A program made the translations under genes and the position numbers. A stretch of 19,359 nt of DNA from Tectiglobus sp963922535 (GTDB taxonomy: Bacteria > Pseudomonadota > Alphaproteobacteria > Rhizobiales > Hyphomicrobiaceae). The stretch is taken from NCBI GenBank assembly GCA_963922535.1, contig CAWUIN010000048.1:1-19359 (forward strand), read 5' to 3'. Positions 1-6,388 of this stretch are shown in pieces. The stretch's first letter is position 1; each line of letters starts with the position of its first letter. The notes under the pieces are model-generated. The model was not told the origin of the DNA. It was given only the letters and a program-made list of their open reading frames with translations, and ran no database searches.

Positions 1-356
1 GCGACGGCCGCCTGCAGCGCTTCCCGCCCCATCACCGAGCAATGCATCTTTTCCGGTGGCAGCCCACCAAGGAAGTCGGCGATATCCTGGTTGGAAACCG
101 CAAGGGCCTCGTCCAGGCTTTTTCCCTTGATCATTTCGGTCAGTGCAGACGAGGAGGCAATCGCAGAACCGCAGCCGAAAGTCTGGAAGCCGGCATCCTC
201 GATCACTTCGGTCTCCGGGTTGACCTTCAATGTCAGGCGAAGGGCATCCCCGCAGCTTAGAGACCCGACGTCGCCAACGGCGTTGGCTTCCTCGACGGCC
301 CCGGCATTGCGCGGGTTATAGAAGTGCTCTTTAACGATTTCAGAGTAGTCCCACAT
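1..356 (-). CDS. nifU: NifU, Fe-S cluster assembly scaffold (N-terminal part, cut by window edge)
   Basis: NifU is the scaffold on which NifS-derived sulfur and iron are built into Fe-S clusters for nitrogenase. The visible 118 residues are the IscU-like N-terminal domain, starting MWDYSEIVKEHFYNPRNAG. All three scaffold cysteines are present at 35 (SLSCGD), 62 (TFGCGSAIA) and 106 (KMHCSVMG), the same numbers as in Azotobacter NifU. The central [2Fe-2S] and C-terminal Nfu domains would lie beyond the left edge, so I cannot say whether this is full NifU or an IscU-length protein. The nif context and residue numbering favour NifU. The ribosome site before the ATG at 354-356 is weak. The gene follows iscA on the same strand after a 228-bp gap that holds a long palindromic element, and it is probably read from the sigma-54 promoter in front of iscA. 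Confidence 0.93.
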   Translation of the reverse strand, partial: MWDYSEIVKEHFYNPRNAGAVEEANAVGDVGSLSCGDALRLTLKVNPETEVIEDAGFQTFGCGSAIASSSALTEMIKGKSLDEALAVSNQDIADFLGGLPPEKMHCSVMGREALQAAV

Positions 357-454
357 CGTGATTTCTCATCCAGTCTGCGGTGCCGCTCAGCGAATCTGCC
401 GCTGGCTCATGGGCACCTGATGGCTTTTACAAAAGAAAAAATCGCCGAGCTTTA

Positions 455-585
455 GGCCGTGTCATCCATTCCCGCACGAAGCCGGTTTGGCGAAATCGGC
501 CCGTTTCGGCGTCGCTCGTCCTGGCTGCTTGAAACGAACTCGATTTCGCCAAACTGGCTCTCGCATGCAAATTGACGGCACGGGC
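455..585. repeat. Palindromic element, family A copy 1 (about 131 bp)
   Basis: Two arms of about 41 bases (458-498 and 541-582) are imperfect reverse complements, closest over the inner stretch ggtttggcgaaatcg and the outer ends (cgtgtcatccatt paired with aattgacggcacg). The middle holds a smaller gtttc...gaaac pair. The element ends at the iscA stop codon (585-587). A longer relative lies at 6235-6388 and a short one at 19140-19180. No transposase is present. It looks like a miniature inverted-repeat element and should form a large hairpin in the iscA-nifU transcript. The remaining gap, 357-454, shows no gene or promoter that I can read. Confidence 0.85.
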
Positions 586-920
586 TAGGAGCAACTGCCA
601 GCTGCAAACGACTTGCCGCATGCGCAACTGCGCGCGGCGTTGGGGTTTGAGAACGTGAAGCCGGAACCTTCCAGGCTTTCGACGAAATCAACCGTAACGC
701 CCTGCAGAACCGCGACACTCGAGGACTCGACGTAGACCTTGGTTTCACCGCATTCGACAACGCTGTCTCCGTCCTGGGGTTTTTCTTCCAGCGACATAGC
801 GTACTGCAGTCCCGAACAACCGCCATCGACGACTGAAATTCTCAATCCCCCGATCGGCCCGTCAGCAGTTTCGACAAATTTCAAGATGGCCTTTTGCGCA
901 TTGTCAGTGAGTTCCAGCAT
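585..920 (-). CDS. iscA: Nif-specific IscA/HesB-type Fe-S carrier
   Basis: This A-type Fe-S carrier (111 aa) accepts or delivers clusters, or iron, during nitrogenase maturation. The three family cysteines are visible: C35 in GGCSGLQY and C99/C101 in the C-terminal CACGKSF motif. The stretch VDFVESLEGSGFTFSNPNA is typical of the nif-linked IscA. I chose the ATG at 918-920 (MLELTDNAQK) because it matches the usual family N-terminus and has GGAG nine bases upstream. In-frame starts further upstream would run into the sigma-54 promoter at 977-991 and so would be untranscribed or untranslated. Two further cysteines (57 and 110) are not part of the family motif. The gene is followed by nifU, the normal partner. 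Confidence 0.93.
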   Translation of the reverse strand: MLELTDNAQKAILKFVETADGPIGGLRISVVDGGCSGLQYAMSLEEKPQDGDSVVECGETKVYVESSSVAVLQGVTVDFVESLEGSGFTFSNPNAARSCACGKSFAAGSCS

Positions 921-976
921 GTTGAGCGTCTCCATGGATGGCGCAGCGAATTTGCAGCTCTTCGGGATATGATCAA

Positions 977-991
977 GCAATGCGTGTGCCA
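977..991 (-). promoter_or_regulatory. Sigma-54 promoter for iscA-nifU
   Basis: On the minus strand the sequence TGGCACACGCATTGC matches the -24/-12 consensus TGGCAC-N5-TTGC exactly. GG and GC are separated by 10 bases. It sits between the apbE stop and the iscA start, giving a predicted transcript start near 965 and a leader of about 45 bases. Confidence 0.88.
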
Positions 992-995
992 CGCC

Positions 996-2147
996 TTAGC
1001 GCGCGGTTAAGTCATTGTTTTTAGGTATGTCAACTTCGATGCCGGGGGGCTGGCTGTCGATTTCCCGACGCTGTTTGCGCATGAGAACCAACGAATTTGT
1101 TGGTTCCTCGACAATAATGTCAGTCGCAGGTTTGTGCAGCTTCAGGCGGCGCCCCATCGCCGGCGTCATGAAGAGTTTGCCGCCACTGTCAATTAAGAGC
1201 GCCTGCTCAACGCCCATGCGCTGAGCAATCCGCGCCCAGCCTTTTGGGCCTGCAACTGAAAGCGCCGTCGCTGCGGCATCGGCAACGGCGCCGTTGGTGT
1301 GCAGCACGCTTGCGGAGACGATGTCGGCCACCGGCCGCCCGGAGCGCGGGTCGAGGATATGCGAAAATCGCTCGCCATCGTGTTCAAGATATCTTTCGTA
1401 ATTGCCCGACGTGTAGAGCACCTCGCCCGGGCGCATTTCCACCGACGCAATCGCCTGCCAGCTTGTTGGATCCCGAATCGCAACCTTCCAGCCACGCGCG
1501 GCGTATCTGCCCAGCACATTGATGTCGCCGCCGGCGTTGAGGACCGCATTTTCGATCTCCCGGCGCTTTAAAATGGCAGCCGCCAGATCGAGCGCTGCAC
1601 CCTTGGCCACGGCGCCCAGATCGATGCGCACGGACTTGTTTGCGGATCTGACTGTGTTCCCCTCGAACACAAGGTCTTTAAGGCTTGGACGCGCTGCGAC
1701 CAGCTTTAAAACTGTTTCGTCCGCAGGCGGCGAGCCCTTCGGCGGTTCATCGTCATGAAAGCCCCACACCGATATCAAACTTCCGATGGCAGGCTCGAAC
1801 AAGCCATCGCTCTGGATGGCCAGTTCCCGCGACAGCTTCAAAAGCCAGATAAGTTCGCTGCTGACCTCACCTGCTTTTCCGCGGGCCAGTGCCCCGTTCA
1901 GCTCACCGAGCTCGCCGCCAGGCTTCCAGGCATGCCAGTCAACGTGCACGCGCTTAAAAAAGCGGGTAATCTCTGAGATGGCTGCTCTCGATGTCTCGAT
2001 CGTCTCGTCTCTGATGACAATCTCCACCAGGGTGCCGAAAACATAAATCGTCTCCCGGTATTCTTTGTTCTCATCAGAGGCCCGCAAGAACAATAGTGCT
2101 ACCAGTGCCAGAAGGCACGCAGCTGTTAAGACAGGCCGCCGATACAT
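996..2147 (-). CDS. apbE: ApbE family FAD:protein FMN transferase, membrane-anchored
   Basis: ApbE enzymes move FMN from FAD onto a Thr or Ser of partner flavoproteins such as RnfG and RnfD. The 383-residue protein has one N-terminal hydrophobic segment (about residues 7-21) with no lipobox cysteine, so it is probably anchored facing the periplasm. Family motifs are in order: FGTLVEIVI (38-46), IDLGAVAKGAALD (175-187, usually DLGGIAKGYAVD), NAGGDI (204-209), and a late VADAAATALSVAG segment carrying the metal-binding Asp. A charged tail of about 50 residues follows the domain. It starts 57 bases after modC. There is no Rnf gene in the window, but ApbE beside an RseC-like protein in a nif cluster suggests flavinylation of an Rnf-type electron pump that feeds nitrogenase. 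The real substrate is not shown. Confidence 0.88.
   Translation of the reverse strand: MYRRPVLTAACLLALVALLFLRASDENKEYRETIYVFGTLVEIVIRDETIETSRAAISEITRFFKRVHVDWHAWKPGGELGELNGALARGKAGEVSSELIWLLKLSRELAIQSDGLFEPAIGSLISVWGFHDDEPPKGSPPADETVLKLVAARPSLKDLVFEGNTVRSANKSVRIDLGAVAKGAALDLAAAILKRREIENAVLNAGGDINVLGRYAARGWKVAIRDPTSWQAIASVEMRPGEVLYTSGNYERYLEHDGERFSHILDPRSGRPVADIVSASVLHTNGAVADAAATALSVAGPKGWARIAQRMGVEQALLIDSGGKLFMTPAMGRRLKLHKPATDIIVEEPTNSLVLMRKQRREIDSQPPGIEVDIPKNNDLTAR
1098..1113. promoter_or_regulatory. NifA-type upstream activator site for the iscA promoter, inside apbE
   Basis: The sequence TGT-TGGTTCCTCG-ACA fits the NifA binding consensus TGT-N10-ACA. It lies within the apbE 3' coding region, about 140 bases upstream of the predicted iscA transcript start, which is a normal distance for NifA action. 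Confidence 0.65.
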
Positions 2148-2204
2148 AATCGATATAGCTCCCGCAAGCCCCCTGTCACCGGGCCTTTCGTTACCCTGGC
2201 TCTA

Positions 2205-3341
2205 TCAGTAGGCGCCTGTCGACGGTACGTCGATGCCGTCAGGGCCAGTTGAAGCACGCCCTGGGTCCTCTGGCGCCCGGCAGTTCAGGCGCCAGCCCGC
2301 CAGCGATTTGCCTTCTCCCAGAACGCGCAGATGCTGCACGGGAAAGTGAACCATAAACGTTTCGCCCGGGGCCGGCAGAGGCGCGTTCCAGGGCCGGTAA
2401 ATGCACAAAGGCGTGTGATCGGGCAAACGGCATTGCAGTTCCCTGATAGCACCTAATTCGCGGCAACTCACGGCCTCTGCCTGCAACGCGCATCCCGCAA
2501 AAGCCCCCTGCCCCAGGCCAATATGTTCGGCGCGGATGCCAAGCCACCTGGCCGACGCCGGAATGCCGCCAACCTGGAGCTGTCCCCATGGGCCTGAGGC
2601 CAGTTTATTTTCACCGCCTGTCAGTGGCAACAGATTGCGCCAGCCCAGCACGGTGGCCGCTCCGTATTCGCCGGGATCGTTGAAGATGTCCCGCGCGGCG
2701 CCGAAGCGGGCCAGACGCCCGGCCGTCATGACGCCAATCCAGTCGCCCACCTGGCGGGCCTCTTCCAGATCGTGGGTTACCAGGATGGCCGGCTTCTTGA
2801 ACGTTGTCACCAGTGCCGTCAACTGGCTGCGCAGCTGTAAGCGAAGATGCGCGTCAACGGCTGAAAACGGCTCGTCCAGGAGCAACAGATCGGGATCGGT
2901 GGCAAGCGTTCTGGCCAGTGCCACGCGCTGGCGCTGGCCGCCCGAAAGCTGTGAGGGAAGACGATCTTCCAGCCCGCAGAGCTCAAGCCGCTTGATCCAC
3001 GACGCCACCTTCTCCGCGCGTTCCCTCCGCGCGACGCCGTAGCCGATATTCTGCGCGACCGTCATGTTCTGGAACAGCGCATAGTCCTGGAAAACTATGC
3101 CGACGTTGCGTTTGCGAACCGGAACATTGATTTTTTCTCCGCAGTCGAACCAGGTGCGCGGCCCGAGCCTGACGCTTCCCGCATCTGCCTTTTCAAAGCC
3201 GGCAATGAGACGCATCAGGGTCGTCTTACCACTGCCGGATGGCCCGAGCAGAACGGTGATCCCTTCGCCTGAGATTTCGGCGCGGACATCAAGCGCAAAT
3301 GACGGCCGGGAAAATTTCAGGTTTATAACGAGAGAATTCAT
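2205..3341 (-). CDS. modC: ModC, molybdate ABC transporter ATPase
   Basis: ModC is the ATPase that drives molybdate import through ModB. The 378-residue protein has Walker A GPSGSGKT (33-40), Q-loop region VFQDYALFQNMTV, ABC signature LSGGQRQRVALARTLA (from 132), Walker B LLLLDEP (152-158) and the H-loop VTHDLEEA. The C-terminal part (about 230-378) fits a regulatory molybdate-binding (MOBE-like) domain and is slightly longer than usual. The ATG overlaps the modB stop as ATGA, so the two are translationally coupled. ModC resembles sulfate and iron ATPases, but the modA-modB-modC order and the nif setting support molybdate. It supplies Mo for the FeMo-cofactor. Confidence 0.93.
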   Translation of the reverse strand: MNSLVINLKFSRPSFALDVRAEISGEGITVLLGPSGSGKTTLMRLIAGFEKADAGSVRLGPRTWFDCGEKINVPVRKRNVGIVFQDYALFQNMTVAQNIGYGVARRERAEKVASWIKRLELCGLEDRLPSQLSGGQRQRVALARTLATDPDLLLLDEPFSAVDAHLRLQLRSQLTALVTTFKKPAILVTHDLEEARQVGDWIGVMTAGRLARFGAARDIFNDPGEYGAATVLGWRNLLPLTGGENKLASGPWGQLQVGGIPASARWLGIRAEHIGLGQGAFAGCALQAEAVSCRELGAIRELQCRLPDHTPLCIYRPWNAPLPAPGETFMVHFPVQHLRVLGEGKSLAGWRLNCRAPEDPGRASTGPDGIDVPSTGAY

Positions 3342-4030
3342 GCAATCACCGCCTTCTGCTTGCCGCCGTGGGTGCCATAGACCGCCAACAGGACCACAAA
3401 GGAGAACGCTAAGAGCAGCATCGACAGCAGATGGGCTGCTTCGTATTCGATGCTCTCCACGTGTTCGTAGATGGCAATTGAGATGACCTGCGTTTCACCG
3501 GGAATGTTGCCGCCGACCATGAGAACGACGCCGAACTCACCCACCGTATGGGCAAACCCCAGGACGCTCGCCACGATCAGGCTGCGGCGCATATTCGGCA
3601 GCACGACCCTTGCGAACGTGCGCAGATGCGATGCGCCAAGCGATAACGAGGCCTCAATGGTGCGCCTGTCGATCGTCTCGAAGCCCGCCTGCAGCGGCTG
3701 GACGACAAAAGGTATGGAATAGATGCAGGAAGCGACGATCAAACCAGAGAACGTGAAGACGAGCGGCTCCCCGGTCATCGACGTCCAGGTATCGCCGATG
3801 ACGCTGCCTTTACCAAGGAAGACAAGCAGGTAAAACCCTAAGACGCTCGGCGGCAGAACCAGGGGCAGAGCGGTCAGCGTTTCAACAATTCGCCCGAGGC
3901 GGCTTTTGGTGTTCGCCAGCCACCAAGCTAACGGCATGCCAATGAGAAGCAGGATGACCAGGGTTACTGTGGCCAGTTGCAGCGTGAGGAAGATGGGGCC
4001 GGTATCGATCGCGCCAAGGCTCCAGGGCAT
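3338..4030 (-). CDS. modB: ModB, molybdate ABC transporter permease
   Basis: ModB forms the inner-membrane molybdate channel with ModA and ModC. The 230-residue protein has about five hydrophobic segments. It carries the EAA coupling motif (EASLSLGASHLRTFARVVLP) that contacts ModC, and the family blocks ALPLVLPPSVLGFYLL and GFAHTVGEFGVVLMVGGNIPG. Length is normal for ModB. Its ATG lies three bases after the modA stop, with a GGAG ribosome site formed by the end of modA (GTG GAG TAA ACG ATG). Confidence 0.94.
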   Translation of the reverse strand: MPWSLGAIDTGPIFLTLQLATVTLVILLLIGMPLAWWLANTKSRLGRIVETLTALPLVLPPSVLGFYLLVFLGKGSVIGDTWTSMTGEPLVFTFSGLIVASCIYSIPFVVQPLQAGFETIDRRTIEASLSLGASHLRTFARVVLPNMRRSLIVASVLGFAHTVGEFGVVLMVGGNIPGETQVISIAIYEHVESIEYEAAHLLSMLLLAFSFVVLLAVYGTHGGKQKAVIA

Positions 4031-4033
4031 CGT

Positions 4034-4849
4034 TTACTCCACCATATAACCAAACTCAACAATGAGCCTGCGCACCGGCTCCGACTTCAGAAATTCAAGA
4101 AAACCGGCAGCCGCCGGATTTCCCTTTCCCGCTATAAGAAGAACGGCCTCCTGCGAGATCCTGGAATGGTGGCTCAACGGCATCAGCCAGCTGCTGCCGC
4201 GGTCCGCCTCCTTTGCGCGCGCGATCTGCGCATAGGCAATAAACGCAAGCTCGACATTACCAACCGTGGCAAACTGATGCGCCTGGGCGACGTTTTCGCT
4301 CGTGATGAGCCTTTGAAGCGCGGCCTGGTAGACGCCAAGCTTCTCCAGCACCTGAACCGCTGCCTGCCCGTAGGGCGCCAGCTTCGGGTTTGCTATCGCG
4401 ATGTGCTCGTAACCGCCGTCCAGCAAGAGTTGTCTGGGATCCTGGCCCGGCCGGTGCGTCCACAGAACAAGCCGGCCCAGTGCATACGCAAACCGCGTTC
4501 CCTCGACGGCGTCGCCCTCAGCCTCCAGAAGCGCCGGCTCCTGCGCATTGGCTGCAAGGAAAATATCGAACGGCGCCCCTTTTTTGATTTGCGCGTAAAG
4601 CTTTCCCGTCGAGCCGGCGCTGATCCGGACGGTAGTCCCGGTTTCGCTGGTAAATTTCCTGGCAAGCGCACGAACCGGTTTTAAGAAGTTCGATGCAACC
4701 GCCAGTTTCAATTCCTCAGCAGCCGCCAGGGGTGGCCCAGAACAGGCAATCCCCGCCGCAACCAAACCCATTGCTGCATGCCGGCCCGCATACCGGGCCG
4801 CCCGGGTGGCAATCGATCCTGCCTTCAACAGATTCCAGGTACGCTGCAT
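4034..4849 (-). CDS. modA: ModA, periplasmic molybdate-binding protein
   Basis: ModA captures molybdate in the periplasm and hands it to ModBC. The 271-residue protein has a long N-terminal signal: a basic region, then a hydrophobic stretch (about residues 27-44), with probable cleavage after the AAA before EELKLAVASNF. Family features are LAVASNFLKPVRALARKF, ISAGSTGKLYAQIKKGAPFDIFLAAN, and ANPKLAPYGQAAVQVLEKLGVY. The signal region is longer than is common, so an internal start (the Met near residue 27) is possible, but GGAG stands before the chosen ATG. It follows fdxB by only 12 bases, tying Mo uptake to the nif transcript rather than to a separate ModE-type promoter; no separate promoter is visible. 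Confidence 0.92.
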   Translation of the reverse strand: MQRTWNLLKAGSIATRAARYAGRHAAMGLVAAGIACSGPPLAAAEELKLAVASNFLKPVRALARKFTSETGTTVRISAGSTGKLYAQIKKGAPFDIFLAANAQEPALLEAEGDAVEGTRFAYALGRLVLWTHRPGQDPRQLLLDGGYEHIAIANPKLAPYGQAAVQVLEKLGVYQAALQRLITSENVAQAHQFATVGNVELAFIAYAQIARAKEADRGSSWLMPLSHHSRISQEAVLLIAGKGNPAAAGFLEFLKSEPVRRLIVEFGYMVE

Positions 4850-4861
4850 GACGGGTCTCCA

Positions 4862-5167
4862 CTAAGCGGCCACGGCAGACGGAGCATGCGTCATGCAGTC
4901 CTTCGGACAGACACGCGAGCAGGCTTCGCAACCGATGCAGTCCAACGGATTGGACAAAGCCATCACCATGCTGTTGTCATCGTCATCGTCGTCTTCGAAA
5001 TCATCACCATCATCGTCAGCATCCTCGCGTCCGACAAGTTCGAAGACATCGCGTGGGCACACTTTATAGCAGCGCCCGCAGCCGATGCAGCTGGCCTGAT
5101 CCAGCTCCATGACAAACTTGGGGACGTAAGTTTCCCCGCCCCTGGTTAGTCCGGTGATTTCTGACAT
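4862..5167 (-). CDS. fdxB: Nif-specific ferredoxin III (FdxB type), 2[4Fe-4S]
   Basis: This small cytoplasmic ferredoxin (101 aa) belongs to the nif-specific ferredoxin III group, normally found downstream of nifX, DUF269 and DUF683 as here. It probably carries electrons to nitrogenase or to cofactor assembly. The first cluster motif is C27-x2-C30-x2-C33-x3-C37-P (CIGCGRCYKVCP) and the second C77, C80, C83, C87 (CIGCEACSRVCP). Between them is an insert, about residues 48-64, made almost only of Asp and Glu. The start MSEITGLTRGG (ATG at 5165-5167) is preceded by CAGGAGAAG. An upstream in-frame start adds 13 residues without family support. Downstream modA follows directly. Confidence 0.92.
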   Translation of the reverse strand: MSEITGLTRGGETYVPKFVMELDQASCIGCGRCYKVCPRDVFELVGREDADDDGDDFEDDDDDDNSMVMALSNPLDCIGCEACSRVCPKDCMTHAPSAVAA

Positions 5168-5227
5168 GGTTCTTCTCCTGGCAGATAAATAAACGAGTGG
5201 CGACAAGATCAGATCAAATTACAGACT

Positions 5228-5306
5228 CTCGTGGTCTTTCTCAGTTAAAATATCAGGTTAGGATCACATATCTTAAACTAATATTTTAACTGAGAAAGAC
5301 CACGAG
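5228..5306. repeat. Perfect inverted repeat, family B copy 1 (26-base arms)
   Basis: Bases 5228-5253 and 5281-5306 are exact reverse complements around a 27-base spacer. The arm reads ctcgtggtctttctcagtta and continues aaatat. The arm resembles the one at 19184-19207 (gtggtct, then tca, then ttaaaat in the same spacing). It lies between fdxB and the DUF683 gene. No transposase is seen, so it is a candidate miniature element or a very stable RNA hairpin. The AT-rich side is symmetrical, so it is not an obvious directional terminator. Confidence 0.88.
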
Positions 5307-5430
5307 GGCCCGTTGGCGTTCGCCGCGCGAAGGCTGGCGGGGAGGCGGTTTTGCCTGTAAAGTGCGTCTGCATGAGGCAGGGGCGGTACCTCGCAACAAA
5401 CACACCCGCGCGGCGAACGTCAACGGGCCC
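5306..5430. repeat. Inverted repeat, GC-rich, 24-base arms abutting family B copy 1
   Basis: Arms 5306-5329 and 5407-5430 are reverse complements with a single mismatch (gggcccgttggcgttcgccg against gggcccgttgacgttcgccg over the first 20 bases). The spacer is 77 bases. The left arm begins where the right arm of the neighbouring repeat ends, so the fdxB-DUF683 gap (5168-5442) consists mostly of two back-to-back palindromes. No coding sequence is credible here. Confidence 0.85.
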
Positions 5431-5442
5431 CGTCAACAGGTT

Positions 5443-5661
5443 CTAGGCAGCGTTCTCGCCGGTTTGCGCGGACAACTGCTCTTCCGCCTCCGCCCAGGCC
5501 TTGCAGGCCTCGTACGTGGCGCTTGCAACGGACGGGATCTCCTCGTAGGCAGCCGGCAGGCGATCTTCGACCAGGTCGTGCAGCTCGCCGGCCTTTTCGC
5601 TCGCGATCCTCTTTAATTTCCGAACCTTCTTCTGCATTTCTTTTAAGTCTTCCTCGCTCAC
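5443..5661 (-). CDS. DUF683 nif-associated small helical protein
   Basis: This 72-residue protein matches the DUF683 (Rop-like) family regularly encoded after nifX and DUF269. Its function is not established. The sequence is predicted to be almost all helix: a charged first helix (EEDLKEMQKKVRKLKRIASEKAGELHDLVEDR), a short turn with Pro, and a second helix (SVASATYEACKAWAEAEEQL), which fits a helical hairpin or four-helix dimer. The start codon is GTG (5659-5661), preceded by a strong GGGGGAG ribosome site. The 79-base gap from the DUF269 gene fits one operon. Confidence 0.88.
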   Translation of the reverse strand: MSEEDLKEMQKKVRKLKRIASEKAGELHDLVEDRLPAAYEEIPSVASATYEACKAWAEAEEQLSAQTGENAA

Positions 5662-5740
5662 GATCGATCTCCCCCGTATTCTTTAGGTCCGACGTTACAA
5701 TTAAATGCGTTGTGTATTCTCGATATCCCCGGCAGGGATC

Positions 5741-6214
5741 TCACAGTTCGGCAACATCGCGATGCGCCTCGACAAGCGCCACCGCCTTGTCAACCAGTTT
5801 ATCGACTTCGTCCTGCATATTCTGCAAAGACGCAAAGCCGAAGCGGTGCACGTCGCGCAGCGTGCGGTCGACGGCAATCAGCCTGCCAACGATGATGAAC
5901 GCACGGCCAAAGCCTTCGTGCGTGAGATTGACAACCGGCACGGCCATAAGACCGGTGCGTTTCTCGATCATCACCGAGATCGTGTTGTAGTAAGCTTTGA
6001 GACGCGCCATCGTGATCTCATCGGGATCTCCGACGATTGGAATCTCGCGTTTGCGCTCCTTGGTCAGGATGAACGGGTCGATGATTTCGGCATTGCCTAA
6101 AGTGTCATAGGTGCCGTAGGTGTCGATCGCGCGCATCTGGCGGACGATCTCCTCGGCGAGTTCGCTGGCGAGCGCCGGATCGGACTTGTCGATATGGAGG
6201 GCTTCAGTCGTCAT
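5741..6214 (-). CDS. NifX-associated protein (DUF269)
   Basis: The 157-residue protein matches the NifX-associated family (DUF269), found beside nifX in most proteobacterial nif clusters. Its exact role is unknown, but an accessory role in cofactor synthesis is usually suggested. Recognisable blocks are EEIVRQMRAIDTYGTYD, DPFILTKERKREIPIVGDPD, TGLMAVPVVNLTHEGFGRAF and IVGRLIAVDRTLRDVHRFGF. Length is normal. The ribosome site (GATGGAA) is modest. Upstream, between this gene and the rseC-like gene, lies palindromic element A copy 2, so transcription from nifEN has to pass through that hairpin. Confidence 0.9.
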   Translation of the reverse strand: MTTEALHIDKSDPALASELAEEIVRQMRAIDTYGTYDTLGNAEIIDPFILTKERKREIPIVGDPDEITMARLKAYYNTISVMIEKRTGLMAVPVVNLTHEGFGRAFIIVGRLIAVDRTLRDVHRFGFASLQNMQDEVDKLVDKAVALVEAHRDVAEL

Positions 6215-6234
6215 TTCTGGTTTCCATCTCTGGG

Positions 6235-6388
6235 GCGTGTTGTCAATTAACGGACGAAGCCGGTCTGGCGAAATCGGCCCATTTTTGTCTCGCTCATCCT
6301 CGAATATGCCTGTATGTCCTTACGTCTGACTTCTGGGGCCGGACCTAACCTCGCCAAACCTGCTCTCGTGCGGCAATTGACGACACGC
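6235..6388. repeat. Palindromic element, family A copy 2 (about 154 bp)
   Basis: The left arm (6235-6276) begins gcgtgttgtcaatt and contains gaagccggtctggcgaaatc. The right arm (about 6349-6388) is its imperfect reverse complement and ends caattgacgacacgc. The left arm and the following cggccc...tcgctc.tcc segment match copy 1 at 455-585 closely. The centre differs and is longer. The right half carries the last codons of the rseC-like gene. Confidence 0.87.

Noticed and set aside
452..826. A 124-codon minus-strand frame over iscA and the family A repeat
   Set aside because: It overlaps iscA out of frame. IscA has all family cysteines, and this frame only reads through the palindrome.
2148..2204. 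A possible sigma-54 promoter before apbE (GGTGACAGGGGGCTTGC)
   Set aside because: The distance between GG and GC is 12 rather than the required 10 bases, so I treat apbE as part of the mod transcript.
3977..4684. A 235-codon plus-strand frame opposite modA
   Set aside because: It is antisense to modA, which has clear family motifs and operon placement; its composition is typical of a shadow frame.
5168..5442. Ferredoxin-DUF683 gap considered as a CRISPR or a coding region
   Set aside because: The repeats are inverted, not regularly spaced direct repeats, and frames through them are short and without similarity. Two palindromes explain the gap.
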